This document shows, in pieces, positions 5,578 through 6,191 of a stretch of 6,191 nucleotides of DNA; within the stretch, counting starts at the first letter, position 1; the number at the start of each line of letters is the position of its first letter. Source of the DNA: Citrobacter freundii (GTDB taxonomy: Bacteria > Bacteroidota > Bacteroidia > Chitinophagales > Chitinophagaceae); contig QFQQ01000145.1 of assembly GCA_003243445.1 (NCBI GenBank), forward strand, positions 1 through 6,191, written 5' to 3'. The translations under genes were made by a program, and so were the position numbers. The notes beneath the pieces were generated by a model. That model had not been told where the DNA came from. It did not search any database and saw only the letters and a program-made list of their open reading frames with translations.

Positions 5578-6120
5578 ATGCAAACAGCAACGATGATAGA
5601 AGAAGAAGTGATCCTGGTGGATGAACAGGACAGGGTACAAGGCACGGCAGGAAAAATGGAAGCGCATGAACGGGCTTTGTTACATCGCGCGTTCAGTGTT
5701 TTTGTTTTTAATACAAAAGGGGAAATGCTGATGCAACAGCGTGCACTTCATAAATATCATAGCGGTGGTTTGTGGACGAATACCTGCTGCAGTCATCCCA
5801 GGCCCAATGAAGACACGCGTCACGCAGCGGAAAGAAGATTGCAGGAAGAAATGGGCTTCGCTATTCCTTTGGAAAAGGTCTTTGATTTTATTTATAAAGC
5901 AGATTTTGATAACGGCCTAACCGAATACGAATTTGACCATGTATTTGTCGCCGAATACGAAGGCCCCATCAATATAAACCCTGAAGAAGTAATGGATTTT
6001 AAGTACCTCCCGGTAGAAGAGATCGCCGGCGATATGCAATCAAATCCCGGAAAGTATACTGCGTGGTTCAGACTCGCCTTTCCGAAAATTCAAACCTGGT
6101 GGGGAAATAATTATAAGTAA
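5578..6120 (+). CDS. idi: Isopentenyl-diphosphate delta-isomerase, type 1 (Nudix fold)
   Basis: The 180-residue enzyme interconverts isopentenyl and dimethylallyl diphosphate in the cytoplasm, supplying the allylic primer for prenyl chains that feed CrtB and CrtI. Type 1 features are visible: H30 and H36 in EAH...HRAFS, TNTCCSHP (67-74) with C71 as the probable catalytic cysteine and H73 as a metal ligand, the Nudix-like stretch RRLQEEMG (86-93), E116 and E118 in TEYEF (probable metal/catalytic glutamates), and W163. Length is close to that of E. coli Idi (182). Two starts are possible: the first ATG (5578), and M6 (5593), which begins MIEEEVILVDE and aligns better with typical family N-termini; the nearby -7 element also favours M6. 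The final codons run into a 7-nt repeat, and the stop codon TAA lies inside its first unit. Presence in a crt cluster suggests it boosts precursor flux for pigment. Confidence 0.95.
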   Translation: MQTATMIEEEVILVDEQDRVQGTAGKMEAHERALLHRAFSVFVFNTKGEMLMQQRALHKYHSGGLWTNTCCSHPRPNEDTRHAAERRLQEEMGFAIPLEKVFDFIYKADFDNGLTEYEFDHVFVAEYEGPININPEEVMDFKYLPVEEIAGDMQSNPGKYTAWFRLAFPKIQTWWGNNYK

Positions 6121-6191
6121 AAAGTAAAAAGTAAAAAGTAAAAAGTAAAAAGTAAAAAGTAAAAAGTAAAAAGTAAAAAGTAAAAAGTAAA
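6117..6191. repeat. (GTAAAAA)n heptamer tandem repeat, at least 10.7 copies, cut by the window edge
   Basis: Ten perfect GTAAAAA units plus five bases fill 6117-6191 with no variation, and the array continues beyond the window. The first unit overlaps the end of idi: its TAA at 6118-6120 is the stop codon. Because 7 is not a multiple of 3, TAA occurs in all three forward frames within any 21 nt, while the reverse strand (TTTTTAC)n has no stop. Perfect homogeneity suggests recent expansion or ongoing copy-number change. Confidence 0.95.

Overview
The window looks like a chromosomal segment from a member of the Bacteroidota, probably near the Chitinophagaceae. This is inferred from the gene families, the lack of Shine-Dalgarno sequences before any gene, A-rich leaders, and promoter elements of the Bacteroidota TAnnTTTG type (a perfect one lies just before idi). 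No species can be named from the sequence alone. All six supported genes lie on the + strand.

Layout. Positions 1-498 hold no convincing gene: copies of a short intergenic repeat (1-123), then about 375 nt with a 12-bp palindrome, a G-poor stretch with an 11-nt near-tandem repeat, and small hairpins. Next come a PHP-type tyrosine-protein phosphatase of the CpsB/CapC/YwqE family (499-1242), a MerR-type regulator with a C-terminal cobalamin-binding region related to CarH/LitR (1298-2173), an ECF sigma factor (2263-2763), phytoene desaturase crtI (2862-4337), phytoene synthase crtB (4553-5407) and type 1 isopentenyl-diphosphate isomerase idi (5578-6120). The window ends inside a 7-nt tandem repeat.

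How the genes work together. Positions 1298-6120 form a carotenoid module. Idi balances IPP and DMAPP, CrtB joins two GGPP molecules into phytoene, and CrtI desaturates phytoene towards lycopene. The GGPP synthase (crtE) and any cyclase or hydroxylase are not in the window. The order of B12-type MerR regulator, ECF sigma factor and crt genes recalls the light-responsive LitR/LitS and CarH/CarQ circuits of other phyla, so light or cobalamin control of pigment is the leading inference. The phosphatase upstream has no obvious link to this pathway.

The most unusual structure is in the gaps. The sigma factor, crtB and idi are each followed, starting at the stop codon, by 7-nt tandem repeats (GTCAAAA, GATGNTC and GTAAAAA). 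In the two gaps fully visible, an inverted copy of the repeat follows before the next gene, giving long potential hairpins built from unrelated heptamers. This predicts an inverted (TTTTTAC)n block just beyond the right edge.
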